DNA of 64,000 nucleotides from Blastomussa wellsi (taxonomy: Eukaryota > Cnidaria > Anthozoa > Scleractinia > Plerogyridae). Under the pieces are notes generated by a model. That model was given only the letters and a program-made list of their open reading frames with translations. It made no database searches and was not told the DNA's origin. This document shows, piece after piece, positions 10,491-24,109 of this stretch (its first letter is position 1; each line of letters starts with the position of its first letter). The stretch lies in NCBI GenBank assembly GCA_947652115.1, contig OX393565.1:9618129-9682128 (forward strand), in the 5' to 3' direction. The translations under genes were made by a program, and so were the position numbers.

Positions 10491-10677
10491 AAAAAAAAAA
10501 ACTGTGTCGTGTAAAATTATTTTAGTGAAAACAAAGTGTGTCTGTTTTCTTCGTGTATGCTTAGGATGGTTTTACAATGTTTGTAAGTTGAAAATTTCAC
10601 GATCTGTTTGCAATGTTGCTTGTTGTCTATCAAAAAATAGTTTGACCGACATGCCATTTTCGATACTCTTCCTTTAG

Positions 10678-11066
10678 GAGCTGCGTCAGTGGACAGAGGC
10701 ACCCCTTCTGTATCAGCAGCAGTTGTAGCTCAGCCTCCAGTAGTCAACCCAGCTGTGGATGCTTGGGCAGATAGTGTATTGGGAGGGTTGGAAGACCACC
10801 CTCCTTGCCAGCACTGTCTTATGGGCCCATTTATAACTGTAAGCGAGGTGACCCGTATACAAGGGTCCTGTGCCCCAGATATAACAAACCATTCCAAGCG
10901 CCATAGGGGTTTGTGGCAGCATGAACTCTATATTCAACGAAAGACCTCAGCTGGCCTAAGTGAAGTAGAACTTAGGGAGTTAATGCCGCAGTGTGTCCTT
11001 GATGACACAAGAAAGCGGTACCCCAACCCACCAGGTGTGCCATACATGGGGCATAAAAGGGCCTAA
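10678..11066 (+). CDS. Terminal exon of a host-like gene, unit 2
   Basis: The splice site, frame and stop are the same as in unit 1, and I see no substitution relative to it. The next upstream gene-like feature is the antisense R2 fragment, so this exon has no visible partner exon in its own unit. Confidence 0.58.
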
Positions 11067-11732
11067 GTAATATAGTTCCATTTTCCCAGAGCTAGAGATA
11101 TCAAACCAATGGTCATAAGACTTCAAGTTTACCAACGCATCTCTGCTAATATAACGAGAGCAAGTAGAATGTAAATTTGAAATGGCAAGCACTTGTATGC
11201 TTAGCTTGATATCTGGGTTCTGGAATATGAATCCCTAATTTTTATCATGCAACACAGTCTTTCCCCAGATGTTAATATTGCAGTTTCCCTTGTTTATAAT
11301 ATGTTTCTTTTCCTGTGAAATTGAAGTGGCAGTGTCATAGGGATTTTTCCTTTTGTGTTCAAATTATCTGTGCTACAATATGGATTACATTTGCCTAATT
11401 TGCATAATTTATGCATATAATTTTGCATAAAAACTCAAATAAGGGCCAAGTCGCACTAGAGGACAAAACTGTTTACTTATGTCAAAAATCTGTCATCACA
11501 ATGAAAAACCAAGTGCGACCGGTTTGTTCACCAAAGGACAAAATTTGGTCGCGGACGGACAAACTTCAAAGGTGCCGTCGACTACCTCTGGAGCAGGCCA
11601 AACTGAAACAAATCTTGGAAAACAATAGCGAGGGTGTCTTGATTCGGAAAAGATTTGACAGGTGATATGTAGCAGAGTCTCTATGCGATAGACTTCGCGG
11701 TAAAAGTAATCACGTTCTCATTTCGCAACAAC

Positions 11733-12623
11733 ATGAATCCAGGCGCGGGGAACCAATATTTTCCGTATGAAATGGGGCAACAATATCCTCAATATCCACC
11801 AGGATGGATCTATCCGTTGCCTAGCACTTACATCTGTAATGACCAAGGAACTCCCAGCCCATCTCCTTCAACCGCGAGTTCTGACTCGTTGTCAGAATCG
11901 TTTCAAGTCATCGAAGACGGCGCAATGCCGGGATCATCCCAAACTTCTTCACGCCGTACATCTTCCGAGAACAAGAAGGCTCAGGACAGATGGACTAAAG
12001 AGGAGGAGAAACTATTAGTTCAACTGTGGGCTGAAAAACACGATCAGCTGGAAAGCCGAGAATCCAGGAAAACGTGGGCTTGGATCGCAGAAAAGATTTC
12101 GAAAACCCTACAGTCCAACAAGACGGCCGACAAATGTATTCGGAAGATGAAGTACATCATAGAACGCTACAAGAATGCAAAAGATTGGAACAAAAACCAA
12201 TCAGGAGGAAGCCTTAGGAAATCCGTATACTACGATGAGGTTGATAAAATCCTTGGATGCCGCGACCTAGTAACATTTAATCATGTAGCTGAAGCGGGCA
12301 ACAGCGGCGAAAGTGCCACAGAAATTGTAGTGGAATCAAGTGGCGAGGCCAGTACTTCATCCAGCCCCAGTGTGCCACAAACTCCAGCTGAAAAGAGAAG
12401 AGCATCGAAGAAAGGGAAACGAGCCTCGAAACGCAAAGCGCCAGATAATGACAGCGACGAAGAGTTCAAGATGGCTCAAAAGGATGCGAGGCAGCAGGGG
12501 GAGAAAGTTGCAGCATTTATGGATTCTTTGCAACAATCACAAACGCAGCAGCTAGCCATGATGAACCAATTTATGGGATCAATTGTGAAAATCCTTGACC
12601 AACAGAATGAGAAAGACAACTGA
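11733..12623 (+). CDS. Harbinger Myb/SANT-like protein, unit 3
   Basis: A full 296-aa frame with Tyr at residue 166 and Val at 199. It is therefore intermediate between the unit 2 sequence and that of units 4-6. Confidence 0.92.
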   Translation: MNPGAGNQYFPYEMGQQYPQYPPGWIYPLPSTYICNDQGTPSPSPSTASSDSLSESFQVIEDGAMPGSSQTSSRRTSSENKKAQDRWTKEEEKLLVQLWAEKHDQLESRESRKTWAWIAEKISKTLQSNKTADKCIRKMKYIIERYKNAKDWNKNQSGGSLRKSVYYDEVDKILGCRDLVTFNHVAEAGNSGESATEIVVESSGEASTSSSPSVPQTPAEKRRASKKGKRASKRKAPDNDSDEEFKMAQKDARQQGEKVAAFMDSLQQSQTQQLAMMNQFMGSIVKILDQQNEKDN

Positions 12624-13019
12624 CCTTTAATTCAAGACTGTTTTTGACTATTTGAAGACACATTAGCGACCATTATCAAAAGACATGTTATTGTTTATGT
12701 TACGAATCGATCAAACGATATTATGGAAAAAAATGAATGTAGTTGAAACTTATTTCTTGTTTTAAAGACAATTTTAACTTTATCATACACTTTTCTTAAA
12801 AAAATCTGAACAAGAAATATTATTTGAAATTGCAGGAAATTGTTATACAGTGATGGAAATCGTTTCTAATGATTCAACCATTACATGTTGAGCACAAATT
12901 ACAATGCAATATTTTTATGGTATTTGCTCGTTGATCATCTGCTATTTTCTTTCTGAAAAATCAACTAAAGTACAAGTTTAAGGTCTAAGGATGAAGTAAT
13001 TAAAAAAGGATTTGAGGAA

Positions 13020-14240
13020 TCATAGACTGTCTTTTAGCAACTCTCTTATATCTTCCCCGTCCTGCATGAAGTCATTGTTCTGTTCGTTTCCGCGGTCATC
13101 ATCGTCAACGTAAAAATCATCCTCCCATTCGTCCCCAATTTTAATACAAAAGTTATGCAGCACTGCACAAGCAATGGAAATCTTCACAGAAAAAGCTATT
13201 CTGCTATCCAACCGCTTTTGCAGAATTCGCCAACGACTTTTTAGGCGGCCAAAGGCGCACTCGATAGCTACTCGTGCAGACGACAGTTCCTTGTTAAATC
13301 TTATTTCGCCAGGGTCACGCGTGGCTTCAGGATAAGGCTTCATAAGCCAGGGGGAAATAGGGTATGCGCTGTCTCCTACCAGGTAAGGACGAATATCTGT
13401 GATTCCGATCCTTTCAACGGGTTCCTTGAGTATATCTTCGTTGCTTGCTCTTTGATAAAGCGAGCTGTTTCGATATACCCTAGCGTCGTGGAGACTTCCC
13501 GGATAACCCGCTGCAAAGTCAAGGAATAATCCCTTACCGTCAGCAACGGCCTGAATAATGAAATCATGTTGCTGATTTCGACTGAAATAATCAACAGCAC
13601 TGTCTCTGGGAGAAATTATTTTGATATGAGTCCCATCTATGGCCCCTACAATGTTTGGAAGTCGTGATTTGTCCGTAAATGTCTCTATACACCTCATTGC
13701 CTCAACCACTGTTGTTGGGAATTTGATGTACTCATTCCTTAACTCATAAAGAGCCTCAACCACATCTTGACAAGCCTCTATCGCTGTAGTTCTACCGACG
13801 TTTAGAGCAGGTCCTATTGTTTCGTATGAATTTCCATGTGCAAGGCGAAGCTATCCACAAGCAAGGACCTTCTCAGGAGTGAGACAATTTCGCAGTACTG
13901 TATTCTGTCTTGTCAGCCAGTTACGAATTACGTTGAGCAACAAATCAAAGCTTTCTCTTCTCATTCGTAAAAGCCTTCGAAAGTAGTCCCCTGGTATTGT
14001 TCGGTCAGTGTGATGGATCTCGAACCACGATTCGACTGGACGAGGAAGAGTCCAATAATATGGTGCTCGTCTTCGATAACGATTTCGTTGACGGCGAATA
14101 CATCGTGCCACTAGAAAGTTTTGTACACGTAAATTCTGCATTAATAACAGGCAGCATATCATTAAACTTGTATTTGTCTGCTGATGAAGAACCAGAAAAA
14201 AGAAGAAAAATATAATTGCAAGGATTCTTCGTGGAAACAT
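13020..14240 (-). pseudogene. Harbinger nuclease with TAG, unit 3
   Basis: Broken by the shared TAG at 13851-13853. It shares with unit 2 the Trp in NWLTRQN. The catalytic Asp, Asp and Glu are preserved. Confidence 0.92.
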
Positions 14241-14462
14241 TTTGAGATCCCTCGTGTTGCCGTTTGTGGATTGAAAAAGCGAGTAAAGGCGGCTTCGCGG
14301 GAAATTGCGCGACGCTCACAGCATGGTGTGATGTTTTGTTCACAGATTTTGTTCTCAAGTGCGACTGTAACTTTCCGGAGAAATTTTTTGTGACTGGCCG
14401 ATTTCAAGTCAGATTTGTCCTGAACAAATCTGAAATTGTCCTCTAGTGCGACTTGGCCCTAA

Positions 14463-17206
14463 ACCAAGATGGCAGCTATGTAGCACCGATGTAGTTGGCG
14501 CCGCTCAGCATAGTCGTGCCTTCGGCAACCCACTGATGTTGATGTGGGACAAGGTCGCTTTCGCGCAAACCCCTGCCGTCAACGGAGGAAAGCAAATCGT
14601 CTGCGAGAGCAACCCGAAGGCTCTCTCAGTTCGTTATCTGCACCCCCCCCATAACGGCTAGGTTCCCTTTGCATAGCCAGCAAGGACTCAGCACCGTCCG
14701 TTGACAGCATCTCCCTGATCACTGGGTCATTGCTGGCCCAGAGCCGGTCGATGCGTGAGATCTTCATCAACGGGACCTGATGCTCAAGGGTAACAATACC
14801 AAGGCCTCCGTTAAAGATCTTAGCGTGGAAGTATGCCTTGGACGTATCTTTGGGCAACTTCAGCCAGGATCTGACAGCCGCTCTGATAGACCTGTCAAGC
14901 CACTTCAAGTACTTCTTACTCGTCGCGGTTAACACCAACTGGTGGTATAAGGCTGGTATGAGATTGGTGGTGAGGATGAACAAACGCTGTTGCGGCTTCA
15001 GAGGAGCCCGGGTGATGTTCCCCAACCCCTCAGTAAGCTTACCAGCGATGTCCGCCTTAGTTCTCATCGGAGAGAGAGGTACCCCCAGGTATCGCTGAGT
15101 TTCAGCAACACCTATTGCAGGAATCGGTTGCCCGAATACCTGCAAGTGGGGGTGTGGGTTGACAATCCACATCTTCCTCTTGCCATCAACGTCTATTCGC
15201 AGACTTGCTGATTTACCATCCAGCCCCGCACTGACCTCCAAGCCACCGAGCCTGAACTCGGCAGCAAGGCCGTCAAGCAGGTGCTGGAGGCCGCATGGTG
15301 TCCCTGCGATCAGCGCAATGTCGTCCGCGAAAGCTCCGGCATTCACTCTCGTCTCCCCAACCAATACACCAAGCTCCGGATCGAGGCTATCCAGAGCCCA
15401 GTCAATGATGGCATTGAAAAGGTGGACAGAGAGAGGGTCGCCCTGTCTCACCCCCCCGCGACACTTTGATGGGTCCGCTGCGGTCAGTGCCAATGCGTAT
15501 GCATGTCCAGGCGTCCCGGTAGAGCTCGCCCAGATAGCACAGCATCGGGGAGGGAACGCCCATCCTCCCCGCAGCAAGCAAGAGACTCTCATGACTGACC
15601 GAGTCTAAAGCCTTCTTGATATCGAGAAACGCCACATTTAGTGGTCGGAGTGTCCTGATGTTGGCGAATGATCGTCTGCAGTAGCCAGATCGAATCAGCC
15701 ACGCCATCCCCTTTCATAAACGCCTTTTGGCGCGTGTTCCACGGCAGAGTTGCCTCAAACCGAGAAGCGAGGATCTTGTGGAAGCACCGCAAGATGACAT
15801 CCGACGTGGTAATCGGGCGGTGCTTCGCGGGTGACGTGGTGCCCTGCTCTTTGGCGATCAGGACAGTCTTCCCTAGGCGGAGAGGTTTTGGCGGGTAACC
15901 AGCCAGCAGCCACACATTGAAGTGGGCCGCTACCTCATTCCGCCTTAGGCGTTTCAAGTCTTCAAGGGACCGGCAGTCCGGCCCGGGGGCCCCGTCCGAC
16001 ATCCACTTGATCGCCCCGGTCACTTCCTCGATGGTAATAGGCTTGACCAGGGCCCACTCAACCGGCCCTTTGGGCAGAGGTCTCCTTTGATGGTGTACTG
16101 ATGGCTGTTGGAATATGCCACGCCAGTACGGCTCTTGTGTGGCCATAGGTACTGGGGAAGGTTCCTCCTCCCAGGTACCGGAAAGGACGTTGCAAGCACA
16201 GCGCTTTCTTGATAGTCTGAAAAGACGCTGTGTTCGGGCGTAGGAGATCCTACGCCTCGCCCTCGCTTTGCGCTCTGGTTGTCCAATCCGTACCCTGGGG
16301 GCCCCAGTTGTCCTGGGTGGCCTCCTGTTAGGTCCTGCCAGCGGAGGTAACCACCTGGCATATTCCGCATCAAGTACTTCTCTGGTATGGTTCGTCAGAG
16401 TACCAGGTTGGATGGCATCAATGTCGATGCCATCAGGGACGCCAAGTTCTAATATGGTCGCCCGGACCTCCGCCGCCCATAGTAGGCTAGGGTCGGGAGG
16501 GTGATCATCAGGTATGTCATCTTGGGCCCCGGGGTCGGGGCCAGTCGGATCACGTTCAATGAGCTCGCCGCTATCATCAGCCCCCGGCTGTAAAGAGGCC
16601 AGCAGCTCCTGGTATCGCGTACTCTTACGGACTCCCTTGATGGAATCGAGAGTCCGGCCAGGGGTGATTTGCACCAACCGTTGATTGATGTTCCTCACCC
16701 CCGCCCCCCGGAGAGTAATTTCCGCTCGAGCCAGGATTAAGAGCTCCTCATGATCCCAGCGTGCCTTTCTCCTGGCAGCAGGCACATTCTCAGTGTGATA
16801 CTCAGTGGGGTGCGCCCTGCGCCGGTGCTGGGACAGACCCCTCGCAGACCCGAATGCTCTGTCACATTCGGGACATGCGAAAAGCAACCCCGCCTCCGCT
16901 GCTGCGCCCCCCCCGGCCGTATATCATCTGCGGGGGCAGCGGGTGCCGCCCCCTCTTCTCTTCCTTGGTCCGTAACCAGATGATTCGACCTGCGAGGTGG
17001 TTAGCCTCGCAGGCCTGGGAAGTTTTAGCTTCAGGGACAAGCCCGTACTGACGGCCCCCGCCGGAGCTAGATCGATGATTACCGTGGACGAGGCAAAAGA
17101 TGGCAGAGACCTCCCACGCACGACTAGCTCAACTCGTGAAGGCACTTCCCTCGGGGTAAGGACGAAACTACAGCTCCCCCTTAAGAGAGTCATAGTTACT
17201 CCCGCC
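14463..17206 (-). pseudogene. R2 fragment with 28S leader, unit 3
   Basis: The C-run at 16907-16914 is 8 long, so the leader-derived N-terminal frame and the zinc-finger frame (15589-16887) share one register, separated only by the TGA at 16924-16926. The distal C-run is also 8, which extends the RT-thumb frame down to 14579. The four-gamete markers here are C and A. Confidence 0.93.
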
Positions 17207-17393
17207 AAAAAAAAAAACTGTGTCGTGTAAAATTATTTTAGTGAAAACAAAGTGTGTCTGTTTTCTTCGTGTATGCTTAGGATGGTTTTACAATGTTTGT
17301 AAGTTGAAAATTTCACGATCTGTTTGCAATGTTGCTTGTTGTCTATCAAAAAATAGTTTGACCGACATGCCATTTTCGATACTCTTCCTTTAG

Positions 17394-17782
17394 GAGCTGC
17401 ATCAGTGGACAGAGGCACCCCTTCTGTATCAGCAGCAGTTGTAGCTCAGCCTCCAGTAGTCAACCCAGCTGTGGATGCTTGGGCAGATAGTGTATTGGGA
17501 GGGTTGGAAGACCACCCTCCTTGCCAGCACTGTCTTATGGGCCCATTTATAACTGTAAGCGAGGTGACCCGTATACAAGGGTCCTGTGCCCCAGATATAA
17601 CAAACCATTCCAAGCGCCATAGGGGTTTGTGGCAGCATGAACTCTATATTCAACGAAAGACCTCAGCTGGCCTAAGTGAAGTAGAACTTAGGGAGTTAAT
17701 GCCGCAGTGTGTCCTTGATGACACAAGAAAGCGGTACCCCAACCCACCAGGTGTGCCATACATGGGGCATAAAAGGGCCTAA
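17394..17782 (+). CDS. Terminal exon of a host-like gene, unit 3
   Basis: It differs from the other copies by one synonymous GCG to GCA change in the first codons after the splice site. Confidence 0.58.
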
Positions 17783-18448
17783 GTAATATAGTTCCATTTT
17801 CCCAGAGCTAGAGATATCAAACCAATGGTCATAAGACTTCAAGTTTACCAACGCATCTCTGCTAATATAACGAGAGCAAGTAGAATGTAAATTTGAAATG
17901 GCAAGCACTTGTATGCTTAGCTTGATATCTGGGTTCTGGAATATGAATCCCTAATTTTTATCATGCAACACAGTCTTTCCCCAGATGTTAATATTGCAGT
18001 TTCCCTTGTTTATAATATGTTTCTTTTCCTGTGAAATTGAAGTGGCAGTGTCATAGGGATTTTTCCTTTTGTGTTCAAATTATCTGTGCTACAATATGGA
18101 TTACATTTGCCTAATTTGCATAATTTATGCATATAATTTTGCATAAAAACTCAAATAAGGGCCAAGTCGCACTAGAGGACAAAACTGTTTACTTATGTCA
18201 AAAATCTGTCATCACAATGAAAAACCAAGTGCGACCGGTTTGTTCACCAAAGGACAAAATTTGGTCGCGGACGGACAAACTTCAAAGGTGCCGTCGACTA
18301 CCTCTGGAGCAGGCCAAACTGAAACAAATCTTGGAAAACAATAGCGAGGGTGTCTTGATTCGGAAAAGATTTGACAGGTGATATGTAGCAGAGTCTCTAT
18401 GCGATAGACTTCGCGGTAAAAGTAATCACGTTCTCATTTCGCAACAAC

Positions 18449-19339
18449 ATGAATCCAGGCGCGGGGAACCAATATTTTCCGTATGAAATGGGGCAACAAT
18501 ATCCTCAATATCCACCAGGATGGATCTATCCGTTGCCTAGCACTTACATCTGTAATGACCAAGGAACTCCCAGCCCATCTCCTTCAACCGCGAGTTCTGA
18601 CTCGTTGTCAGAATCGTTTCAAGTCATCGAAGACGGCGCAATGCCGGGATCATCCCAAACTTCTTCACGCCGTACATCTTCCGAGAACAAGAAGGCTCAG
18701 GACAGATGGACTAAAGAGGAGGAGAAACTATTAGTTCAACTGTGGGCTGAAAAACACGATCAGCTGGAAAGCCGAGAATCCAGGAAAACGTGGGCTTGGA
18801 TCGCAGAAAAGATTTCGAAAACCCTACAGTCCAACAAGACGGCCGACAAATGTATTCGGAAGATGAAGTACATCATAGAACGCTACAAGAATGCAAAAGA
18901 TTGGAACAAAAACCAATCAGGAGGAAGCCTTAGGAAATCCGTTTTCTACGATGAGGTTGATAAAATCCTTGGATGCCGCGACCTAGTAACATTTAATCAT
19001 GTAGCTGAAGCGGGCAACAGCGGCGAAAGTGCCACAGAAATTGTAGTGGAATCAAGTGGCGAGGCCAGTACTTCATCCAGCCCCAGTGTGCCACAAACTC
19101 CAGCTGAAAAGAGAAGAGCATCGAAGAAAGGGAAACGAGCCTCGAAACGCAAAGCGCCAGATAATGACAGCGACGAAGAGTTCAAGATGGCTCAAAAGGA
19201 TGCGAGGCAGCAGGGGGAGAAAGTTGCAGCATTTATGGATTCTTTGCAACAATCACAAACGCAGCAGCTAGCCATGATGAACCAATTTATGGGATCAATT
19301 GTGAAAATCCTTGACCAACAGAATGAGAAAGACAACTGA
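18449..19339 (+). CDS. Harbinger Myb/SANT-like protein, unit 4
   Basis: A full 296-aa frame with Phe at residue 166, a conservative change shared with units 5 and 6 and located at the end of the trihelix region. Confidence 0.92.
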   Translation: MNPGAGNQYFPYEMGQQYPQYPPGWIYPLPSTYICNDQGTPSPSPSTASSDSLSESFQVIEDGAMPGSSQTSSRRTSSENKKAQDRWTKEEEKLLVQLWAEKHDQLESRESRKTWAWIAEKISKTLQSNKTADKCIRKMKYIIERYKNAKDWNKNQSGGSLRKSVFYDEVDKILGCRDLVTFNHVAEAGNSGESATEIVVESSGEASTSSSPSVPQTPAEKRRASKKGKRASKRKAPDNDSDEEFKMAQKDARQQGEKVAAFMDSLQQSQTQQLAMMNQFMGSIVKILDQQNEKDN

Positions 19340-19735
19340 CCTTTAATTCAAGACTGTTTTTGACTATTTGAAGACACATTAGCGACCATTATCAAAAGAC
19401 ATGTTATTGTTTATGTTACGAATCGATCAAACGATATTATGGAAAAAAATGAATGTAGTTGAAACTTATTTCTTGTTTTAAAGACAATTTTAACTTTATC
19501 ATACACTTTTCTTAAAAAAATCTGAACAAGAAATATTATTTGAAATTGCAGGAAATTGTTATACAGTGATGGAAATCGTTTCTAATGATTCAACCATTAC
19601 ATGTTGAGCACAAATTACAATGCAATATTTTTATGGTATTTGCTCGTTGATCATCTGCTATTTTCTTTCTGAAAAATCAACTAAAGTACAAGTTTAAGGT
19701 CTAAGGATGAAATAATTAAAAAAGGATTTGAGGAA

Positions 19736-20956
19736 TCATAGACTGTCTTTTAGCAACTCTCTTATATCTTCCCCGTCCTGCATGAAGTCATTGTTCTGTT
19801 CGTTTCCGCGGTCATCATCGTCAACGTAAAAATCATCCTCCCATTCGTCCCCAATTTTAATACAAAAGTTATGCAGCACTGCACAAGCAATGGAAATCTT
19901 CACAGAAAAAGCTATTCTGCTATCCAACCGCTTTTGCAGAATTCGCCAACGACTTTTTAGGCGGCCAAAGGCGCACTCGATAGCTACTCGTGCAGACGAC
20001 AGTTCCTTGTTAAATCTTATTTCGCCAGGGTCACGCGTGGCTTCAGGATAAGGCTTCATAAGCCAGGGGGAAATAGGGTATGCGCTGTCTCCTACCAGGT
20101 AAGGACGAATATCTGTGATTCCGATCCTTTCAACGGGTTCCTTGAGTATATCTTCGTTGCTTGCTCTTTGATAAAGCGAGCTGTTTCGATATACCCTAGC
20201 GTCGTGGAGACTTCCCGGATAACCCGCTGCAAAGTCAAGGAATAATCCCTTACCGTCAGCAACGGCCTGAATAATGAAATCATGTTGCTGATTTCGACTG
20301 AAATAATCAACAGCACTGTCTCTGGGAGAAATTATTTTGATATGAGTCCCATCTATGGCCCCTACAATGTTTGGAAGTCGTGATTTGTCCGTAAATGTCT
20401 CTATACACCTCATTGCCTCAACCACTGTTGTTGGGAATTTGATGTACTCATTCCTTAACTCATAAAGAGCCTCAACCACATCTTGACAAGCCTCTATCGC
20501 TGTAGTTCTACCGACGTTTAGAGCAGGTCCTATTGTTTCGTATGAATTTCCATGTGCAAGGCGAAGCTATCCACAAGCACGGACCTTCTCAGGAGTGAGA
20601 CAATTTCGCAGTACTGTATTCTGTCTTGTCAGCCGGTTACGAATTACGTTGAGCAACAAATCAAAGCTTTCTCTTCTCATTCGTAAAAGCCTTCGAAAGT
20701 AGTCCCCTGGTATTGTTCGGTCAGTGTGATGGATCTCGAACCACGATTCGACTGGACGAGGAAGAGTCCAATAATATGGTGCTCGTCTTTGATAACGATT
20801 TCGTTGACGGCGAATACATCGTGCCACTAGAAAGTTTTGTACACGTAAATTCTGCATTAATAACAGGCAGCATATCATTAAACTTGTATTTGTCTGCTGA
20901 TGAAGAACCAGAAAAAAGAAGAAAAATATAATTGCAAGGATTCTTCGTGGAAACAT
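19736..20956 (-). pseudogene. Harbinger nuclease with TAG, unit 4
   Basis: The shared TAG is at 20567-20569. Private changes give Gln for Arg (NRYQRRAP) and Arg for Leu (EKVRACG) in the N-terminal part. A third difference (cgtctttgat) is at 20789. Confidence 0.92.
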
Positions 20957-21178
20957 TTTGAGATCCCTCGTGTTGCCGTTTGTGGATTGAAAAAGCGAGT
21001 AAAGGCGGCTTCGCGGGAAATTGCGCGACGCTCACAGCATGGTGTGATGTTTTGTTCACAGATTTTGTTCTCAAGTGCGACTGTAACTTTCCGGAGAAAT
21101 TTTTTGTGACTGGCCGATTTCAAGTCAGATTTGTCCTGAACAAATCTGAAATTGTCCTCTAGTGCGACTTGGCCCTAA

Positions 21179-23922
21179 ACCAAGATGGCAGCTATGTAGC
21201 ACCGATGTAGTTGGCGCCGCTCAGCATAGTCGTGCCTTCGGCAACCCACTGATGTTGATGTGGGACAAGGTCGCTTTCGCGCAAACCCCTGCCGTCAACG
21301 GAGGAAAGCAAATCGTCTGCGAGAGCAACCCGAAGGCTCTCTCAGTTTGTTATCTGCACCCCCCCCATAACGGCTAGGTTCCCTTTGCATAGCCAGCAAG
21401 GACTCAGCACCGTCCGTTGACAGCATCTCCCTGATCACTGGGTCATTGCTGGCCCAGAGCCGGTCGATGCGTGAGATCTTCATCAACGGGACCTGATGCT
21501 CAAGGGTAACAATACCAAGGCCTCCGTTAAAGATCTTAGCGTGGAAGTATGCCTTGGACGTATCTTTGGGCAACTTCAGCCAGGATCTGACAGCCGCTCT
21601 GATAGACCTGTCAAGCCACTTCAAGTACTTCTTACTCGTCGCGGTTAACACCAACTGGTGGTATAAGGCTGGTATGAGATTGGTGGTGAGGATGAACAAA
21701 CGCTGTTGCGGCTTCAGAGGAGCCCGGGTGATGTTCCCCAACCCCTCAGTAAGCTTACCAGCGATGTCCGCCTTAGTTCTCATCGGAGAGAGAGGTACCC
21801 CCAGGTATCGCTGAGTTTCAGCAACACCTATTGCAGGAATCGGTTGCCCGAATACCTGCAAGTGGGGGTGTGGGTTGACAATCCACATCTTCCTCTTGCC
21901 ATCAACGTCTATTCGCAGACTTGCTGATTTACCATCCAGCCCCGCACTGACCTCCAAGCCACCGAGCCTGAACTCGGCAGCAAGGCCGTCAAGCAGGTGC
22001 TGGAGGCCGCGTGGTGTCCCTGCGATCAGCGCAATGTCGTCCGCGAAAGCTCCGGCATTCACTCTCGTCTCCCCAACCAATACACCAAGCTCCGGATCGA
22101 GGCTATCCAGAGCCCAGTCAATGATGGCATTGAAAAGGTGGACAGAGAGAGGGTCGCCCTGTCTCACCCCCCCGCGACACTTTGATGGGTCCGCTGCGGT
22201 CAGTGCCAATGCGTATGCATGTCCAGGCGTCCCGGTAGAGCTCGCCCAGATAGCACAGCATCGGGGAGGGAACGCCCATCCTCCCCGCAGCAAGCAAGAG
22301 ACTCTCATGACTGACCGAGTCTAAAGCCTTCTTGATATCGAGAAACGCCACATTTAGTGGTCGGAGTGTCCTGATGTTGGCGAATGATCGTCTGCAGTAG
22401 CCAGATCGAATCAGCCACGCCATCCCCTTTCATAAACGCCTTTTGGCGCGTGTTCCACGGCAGAGTTGCCTCAAACCGAGAAGCGAGGATCTTGTGGAAG
22501 CACCGCAAGATGACATCCGACGTGGTAATCGGGCGGTGCTTCGCGGGTGACGTGGTGCCCTGCTCTTTGGCGATCAGGACAGTCTTCCCTAGGCGGAGAG
22601 GTTTTGGCGGGTAACCAGCCAGCAGCCACACATTGAAGTGGGCCGCTACCTCATTCCGCCTTAGGCGTTTCAAGTCTTCAAGGGACCGGCAGTCCGGCCC
22701 GGGGGCCCCGTCCGACATCCACTTGATCGCCCCGGTCACTTCCTCGATGGTAATAGGCTTGACCAGGGCCCACTCAACCGGCCCTTTGGGCAGAGGTCTC
22801 CTTTGATGGTGTACTGATGGCTGTTGGAATATGCCACGCCAGTACGGCTCTTGTGTGGCCATAGGTACTGGGGAAGGTTCCTCCTCCCAGGTACCGGAAA
22901 GGACGTTGCAAGCACAGCGCTTTCTTGATAGTCTGAAAAGACGCTGTGTTCGGGCGTAGGAGATCCTACGCCTCGCCCTCGCTTTGCGCTCTGGTTGTCC
23001 AATCCGTACCCTGGGGGCCCCAGTTGTCCTGGGTGGCCTCCTGTTAGGTCCTGCCAGCGGAGGTAACCACCTGGCATATTCCGCATCAAGTACTTCTCTG
23101 GTATGGTTCGTCAGAGTACCAGGTTGGATGGCATCAATGTCGATGCCATCAGGGACGCCAAGTTCTAATATGGTCGCCCGGACCTCCGCCGCCCATAGTA
23201 GGCTAGGGTCGGGAGGGTGATCATCAGGTATGTCATCTTGGGCCCCGGGGTCGGGGCCAGTCGGATCACGTTCAATGAGCTCGCCGCTATCATCAGCCCC
23301 CGGCTGTAAAGAGGCCAGCAGCTCCTGGTATCGCGTACTCTTACGGACTCCCTTGATGGAATCGAGAGTCCGGCCAGGGGTGATTTGCACCAACCGTTGA
23401 TTGATGTTCCTCACCCCCGCCCCCCGGAGAGTAATTTCCGCTCGAGCCAGGATTAAGAGCTCCTCATGATCCCAGCGTGCCTTTCTCCTGGCAGCAGGCA
23501 CATTCTCAGTGTGATACTCAGTGGGGTGCGCCCTGCGCCGGTGCTGGGACAGACCCCTCGCAGACCCGAATGCTCTGTCACATTCGGGACATGCGAAAAG
23601 CAACCCCGCCTCCGCTGCTGCGCCCCCCCCGGCCGTATATCATCTGCGGGGGCAGCGGGTGCCGCCCCCTCTTCTCTTCCTTGGTCCGTAACCAGATGAT
23701 TCGACCTGCGAGGTGGTTAGCCTCGCAGGCCTGGGAAGTTTTAGCTTCAGGGACAAGCCCGTACTGACGGCCCCCGCCGGAGCTAGATCGATGATTACCG
23801 TGGACGAGGCAAAAGATGGCAGAGACCTCCCACGCACGACTAGCTCAACTCGTGAAGGCACTTCCCTCGGGGTAAGGACGAAACTACAGCTCCCCCTTAA
23901 GAGAGTCATAGTTACTCCCGCC
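21179..23922 (-). pseudogene. R2 fragment with 28S leader, unit 4
   Basis: The C-run at 23623-23630 is 8 long, so the N-terminal and zinc-finger frames are in register across one TGA. It combines the T marker near the truncated end with the A marker in the RT region, a mixture not seen in any other unit. Confidence 0.93.
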
Positions 23923-24109
23923 AAAAAAAAAAACTGTGTCGTGTAAAATTATTTTAGTGAAAACAAAGTGTGTCTGTTTTCTTCGTGTATGCTTAGGATG
24001 GTTTTACAATGTTTGTAAGTTGAAAATTTCACGATCTGTTTGCAATGTTGCTTGTTGTCTATCAAAAAATAGTTTGACCGACATGCCATTTTCGATACTC
24101 TTCCTTTAG

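Larger units (their letters stand above)
11443..14459. mobile_element. Complete PIF/Harbinger transposon, unit 3
   Basis: It is 3017 bp long with both terminal repeats and TAA duplications intact. A G for A change in the AT-rich spacer between its genes (gatgaagtaatt) distinguishes it. Confidence 0.95.
18159..21175. mobile_element. Complete PIF/Harbinger transposon, unit 4
   Basis: It is 3017 bp long with both 24-bp ends and TAA duplications. It carries the most private substitutions in the nuclease N-terminal region. Confidence 0.95.
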
